Shown here: positions 60,301-64,000 of the stretch, one piece after another
How the letters are laid out: every line of letters begins with the position of its first letter
Numbering within the stretch: position 1 is the stretch's first letter
Origin: Tubulanus polymorphus
Taxonomy: Eukaryota; Nemertea; Palaeonemertea; Tubulaniformes; Tubulanidae
Assembly: GCF_964204645.1 (NCBI RefSeq)
Contig: NC_134030.1
Coordinates: 8,244,278-8,308,277, forward strand
Direction: 5' to 3'
DNA: 64,000 nt
Position numbers and translations under genes: made by a program
The notes under the pieces: generated by a model
Told to the model about the DNA's origin: nothing
The model's input: the letters and a program-made list of their open reading frames with translations, nothing else
Databases searched by the model: none

Positions 60301-61705
60301 TCAAACGATATTCACCGAATTGTGAAGCGTTCAACTATGTGGATAGCAGCACCCCTGGCATGCTAGGATGCGGTGTATATCATAATCATCTTTTTTGCCT
60401 CCGTCCTTCTGTTTTTTAAAATGATGAGAGTTTTCAAGGTATTTTGATCGAGACGCTATCGCCGTATATCGCGCCGTTACCGTATTATTGCTTTTTAGTT
60501 AACGGTTGGTATAATAGATTATTTTAGTAATTATTGTCATTAGTTATTCGTTTCATGCAGCCTGTCTCTCGCGGTGTGCTCGGTACATTGTAAAATGTGG
60601 TAGTTATCTTTCAAAGTTTACTCGCAGTGATTCCGCTGGATTGGGTACGGATCTGGCGTGAGTTTTGGGGTCGTTAGCCGCTCTGATCACGAACGTTTGT
60701 TTGTTTTTGTCCTCGAACAACGGTGAAAAACTATTGTTTATCAACAGGGAGTTGCGAGGAAGTCGCATCTACAGACTTCTAGATGTAATGAAATCGCCGG
60801 ATCCCTTTCCCGATCCAAGCTTGATCGTTTGGCAAATATTCCAATTGAGTTTCGTCTCCTATCTGCGTTAACGTCGGTAGGAATTTTAAAACAGAGTCTT
60901 GGTTTCTTCTTGTTTTTCCAAGAAATCTAGTAGTTTTTTTATAAATTCTAGTGTTTGGGGACTAGTTTACTGACTAAAAACTCCGAAAAATTATGCAAAA
61001 CAGTTTTCGATGCCTTGCTTCTTTTATGATATCTTTATAGCTGTTTCATTCAGGTCCGAGTTTGTGCCTATGTTCTGATTATCTGTCCAATATTTTATCG
61101 AGACTGACTTGCAATTTGCCAAATTACTTACTTCTACTTATAGGTTTAGTCTGGTTTATGATACATGTATGTTGTGTATATGGAAACTGCTGAAACGTCG
61201 CGGTGGGTGTTTTTTTTTTCATTTTCATGTAATATTACCAAGCACCAATCATGCACTTCATCTTTTAAGTGAAGTCCTGTTTAATTTTCTTTTCCTTGGA
61301 AGAGAAGTTCAGCTTGAATCTTAGATGGAAAAATATACTGCCACTTTGGAAATTAATGTCAGAGCTTCTTGCTTTCTTTGGTGGTAAAATTCTTCAATTA
61401 TATTGGTTGTCTATGATTTTTCGCATATTTATTCCCCTGATTAGTCACTCATATTTTCTTTGGTGATTTGAGTTTAAGAAGTATGTACTATTCAGCAGCT
61501 GAATGTGCCCACCAACTTAGTTTGCTAATTCTCTTGATAAGGTTCCCATACGACATCATGAAAAGGGTCCAATTGCTAGAATTTCTACATTTTGGTACGT
61601 GGAAAGGGGCTCTGTATTTGTATCTATTTGTACTGACGCTGTAAAAGATAAGGTTTCTGTACGTTCTTCAAGTGTAACGATATTAAACTATTTTGCCTGA
61701 ATAAA
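57360..61705 (+). other. DLGAP: DLGAP 3' UTR (probable) and downstream
   Basis: About 4.3 kb of AT-rich, stop-filled DNA after the DLGAP stop. AATAAA signals are at 59568 and 61700. A TGTAAATA Pumilio-type motif is near 59612, and a palindromic MITE lies at 58480-58583. The true 3' end cannot be fixed by eye. Confidence 0.4.
58480..58583. repeat. TTAAGAC/GGTCTTA palindromic MITE
   Basis: GTGTAAGACCAACTTAGTTC, ATCTAACAATTTAAGACC and CTTGACTATGGAACTGGTCC; closest to the copy at 42563. Confidence 0.6.
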
Positions 61706-63190
61706 AACGAAAAATTTGTTATCATGAAAAAATAATTGTCTTCATGTTGAGCCTTGGATATTTTGAATTGGTTATCGGGCAGTCCATCAGTCATACAGCA
61801 GGGATGAATTCATAAAAATGTACCTGTAAAACCGATCGCGCCAAACCGTAGCTGAGATGGCCAAAATTACAAATCAGTCAAACTTATATTAGTCCAAATA
61901 TATAGTTGAACCATTGAACTTATTCTCACTGAATAATGTAGCTTGACTTACTGAAGCTTTCATCTAGTTCTCGAGACTTGTTAGGGTAAGTCGAGCTATA
62001 TTATCCAGTGAAAATAAGTCAAAATGGTTCAACTATATGAAGGAACCTGTATAGATGAATCTACATAATTCTTTCCAAATATATCTTTAATTATGTACTC
62101 CTTAATGTCTCTAAATTCATTAAAAAACGAATGGAAGGAACATTCTAACAGTCTTCAATAGAAATTATCCTCTTTAAAACTAACATTTGACTTTGTCTCG
62201 AACTGAAAAGTGGGACGATCTTACAGGACATAACAACAGAAATACAGAAACCTAGAAATTACATTGCTACGTACATGTACACACAAATTATTAGTAATAG
62301 TTTGAGTAGTAGACGGTAGTATGTCTATGTCCTATAGTTTTCAATGGAACCACGAAAATCGACGGTTTAGCGAAAAGAAAAAATTTATATTGAAGCACGG
62401 ATTCGCTTTCGATTGCATTACTCGAGCCCGTAAGGTAACTATTCAAAAGGGCAGTTCTATCATCGTCAAAAAGGGCACACTGGTAGCAAAAAATGATGAC
62501 ATCTTAAAAATCAATGTGAAACAACAAACTAATCATTAATCTATCAAAATCATCAAACTGATCAACAAACTATCGGCCATTGGCCCTTGTATACGGCCTA
62601 TACAATATATACATACATGGTAGTTACACATGTACGTATATCAAGTAGGTGCGGTCAAACGTTTTAGCGTAAAAACCATTGCGGCTTGTAGAAAAAATAT
62701 TACAGAATCAAAGATAGTGCACTAACATCGAACCATCTGAGGGTCAGGCCTCAAAATAAGCGTATTTGAGAAATAATATGATTTTCAAAAGTGCGCTTTG
62801 CTCAAAAAGTCCGTTCACTCGAACGGGCAAATGGGCCTACTGGCTCGAATACGACCGGGTACGTTAGTTTGTCTACCAGTGCTGGAGATAGCCACACGTA
62901 ACAACAAAAGAAATCGGCGGATTTACAAACTTCGAAGGTCTGTCATGCTTAATGTGTTCGACCATGGACTCTTTAAACAATCCAATATCAAAATCTATCA
63001 AAAATATATTGCAAGTTTTTGATACTGCAACCAAATGCAATGACTAAGACAGACCTTGGTTCTGTGGCAAATGAAACAAATGACGGACGAACTTTTTACG
63101 GACGTTCACAATAATGTGTAAAAAGTGCAATCCGATTTCAAGAAAGCCGGGGTCGTGTGTTTGATTTCAACTTCGGGTCTGACGACGAGT
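61706..63190. other. Spacer between convergent DLGAP and annexin
   Basis: 1.5 kb. Contains an inverted pair near 61885-62060 (TCACTGAATAATGTAGC and its diverged inverse) and a 72-codon plus-strand frame at 62321-62539 that is Lys-rich without a domain. The right part is probably annexin 3' UTR. Confidence 0.4.
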
Positions 63191-63319
63191 TCAGCACTTC
63201 GCCAGGTGTTTGACGAGTATCAAACGTGTAGCTTGATCACTGATAGCGTGTTCGATGTCAGTCGTTAAGTTTTCCAGACAAGTCTTTTTATAACAGTTTT
63301 TCACATCGCGTAAAACATG
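63191..63319 (-). CDS. ANXA: Annexin last exon
   Basis: 42 codons and TGA, HVLRDVKNCYKKTCLENLTT to LVKHLAKC. The length matches the usual C-terminal end of annexins within a few residues. Two extra cysteines (NCYKKTC) are unusual. Confidence 0.75.
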   Translation of the reverse strand, partial: HVLRDVKNCYKKTCLENLTTDIEHAISDQATRLILVKHLAKC

Positions 63320-63929
63320 CTGAAAAAAACAAGATAATTCGTACGTGTAGGCGGTTAGCGGTAAAAATCCCTTTTCTTCAAAGCAGGTAAAAATCCTCCG
63401 CCTTTTAAATGGAGTGCAAGTAGGTAAGTAGATACAATCTTGAAGTCAATTTACCGATCAAAAATATTCCAGGTCGAATTCGGAAATATTACAAATAAAA
63501 AATTCACTAATTCTAAGAATTCATTTACGAATTTATCGCAAAGAGTTCCTTGCACGGTTCAAATATTGCAGTTTTATTGCAAATAGAGATTTACCCAGTG
63601 GAATTTTACCGACTTTGAAGATTTGGGGATTCTTGCGTTATTGTGAATGCAGCGTCCGGCGATAAATGCATTCAAAACACCCTCAGAAATTCAAAACATA
63701 TGGTTTGGTTATCAAAACAAGCATTAACGGGTAACTTTCAGTTAACAGGTATACATAATTTTACTTTCTTGAACACATCGTTTGGAATGTGCGTGCACCG
63801 ATGACGAACGAACCTCGGGTCTGGATAAAATCGTAAATATCAGTTGCTGTCGGGATTCCGAATGATCTTTCGCCAACAACGCCTTTATCTTGTCAGCGAA
63901 GTAGTATTCCTTTTTGCGCAAAGCGTCAA
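63191..63929 (-). CDS. ANXA: Annexin, last two exons (partial)
   Basis: Membrane-associated annexin, final (fourth-type) repeat. Exons 63929-63814 and 63319-63191 join in phase 0 (donor CCCGAG|GTTCGT, acceptor TTTTTTTCAG). The join gives ALRKKEYYFADKIKALLAK, LIFTILSRPE|HVLRDVKNCY and LTTDIEHAISDQATRLILV, ending KHLAKC-stop. This follows the annexin pattern YFA...L...VSRSE|xDxxDIxxxY...SL...I...S..Y..LLL.L, with the exon break at the usual SR.E position. The repeat lacks the calcium-binding GxGTD loop (KDHSES instead). Upstream exons lie right of the window. Confidence 0.75.
63814..63929 (-). CDS. ANXA: Annexin penultimate exon
   Basis: Two bases plus 38 codons, DALRKKEYYFADKIKALLAK to TILSRPE. 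Acceptor TTTTGCAG. Confidence 0.72.
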
Positions 63930-64000
63930 CTGCAAAACAAATATTTACAAATGCTTCAAATTGAACGATTAAAACCGCGTTTTTCTTTGGATTGAAATGT

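Noticed and set aside
62321-62539. 72-codon Lys-rich plus-strand frame
   Set aside because: No domain, no splice context, and it lies in the convergent spacer where UTR is expected.

Overview
This is animal nuclear DNA from an invertebrate bilaterian. I lean towards a spiralian or mollusc-like genome, but that is inference only. The evidence is GT-AG introns of up to about 15 kb, a Pol III tRNA gene, neuronal gene families (an SLC6 transporter and a DLGAP/SAPAP scaffold), AT-rich non-coding DNA, and many short palindromic repeats. Nothing here is prokaryotic. Most long open frames are introns or shadows. The real genes had to be assembled from exons by reading splice sites and phases.

Layout. 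(1) 1310-13710, minus strand: nine consecutive exons of an SLC6 transporter most like glycine transporter 2. They run from the start codon to extracellular loop 4; TM8-12 lie beyond the left edge. (2) 13.7-22.0 kb: mostly non-coding and repeat-rich, with two weak minus-strand candidate exons. It includes a 343-bp foldback element with tRNA-like arms. (3) 22068-22149, plus strand: tRNA-Ser(AGA). (4) 22507-23839, plus strand: a complete small secreted-protein gene of 197 aa with four cysteines in the mature part. Its first two exons lie in a perfect 267-bp tandem duplication. (5) 26687-27306, minus strand: a complete two-exon gene for a 76-aa single-pass, presequence-like microprotein. (6) 29422-57359, plus strand: a DLGAP (SAPAP/GKAP) postsynaptic scaffold gene. 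It has a 2-kb coding first exon and three further candidate first exons, all ending in phase 1 and so all able to join the same common exon. (7) 63191-63929, minus strand: the last two exons of an annexin, convergent with DLGAP.

Functional reading. The SLC6 and DLGAP genes suggest neuronal expression, but their adjacency is probably chance; I see no sign that the genes work as a unit. The introns and spacers carry at least five short repeat families: a TTAA-flanked piggyBac-like MITE, tRNA-like foldbacks, two 'GGCCAGTT' palindromic families and a 'CAAATTTGG' family. There are also a 486-bp and a 215-bp foldback inside DLGAP introns, tandem duplications, and a non-LTR retrotransposon tail.

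The best candidates for something undescribed are the secreted protein with its duplicated signal-peptide/exon-2 cassette, the 76-aa microprotein, and the four-way alternative start of DLGAP together with an apparent loss of its PDZ-binding C-terminus. Splice junctions are by eye: exon phases agree throughout each named gene, but no transcript data were available.
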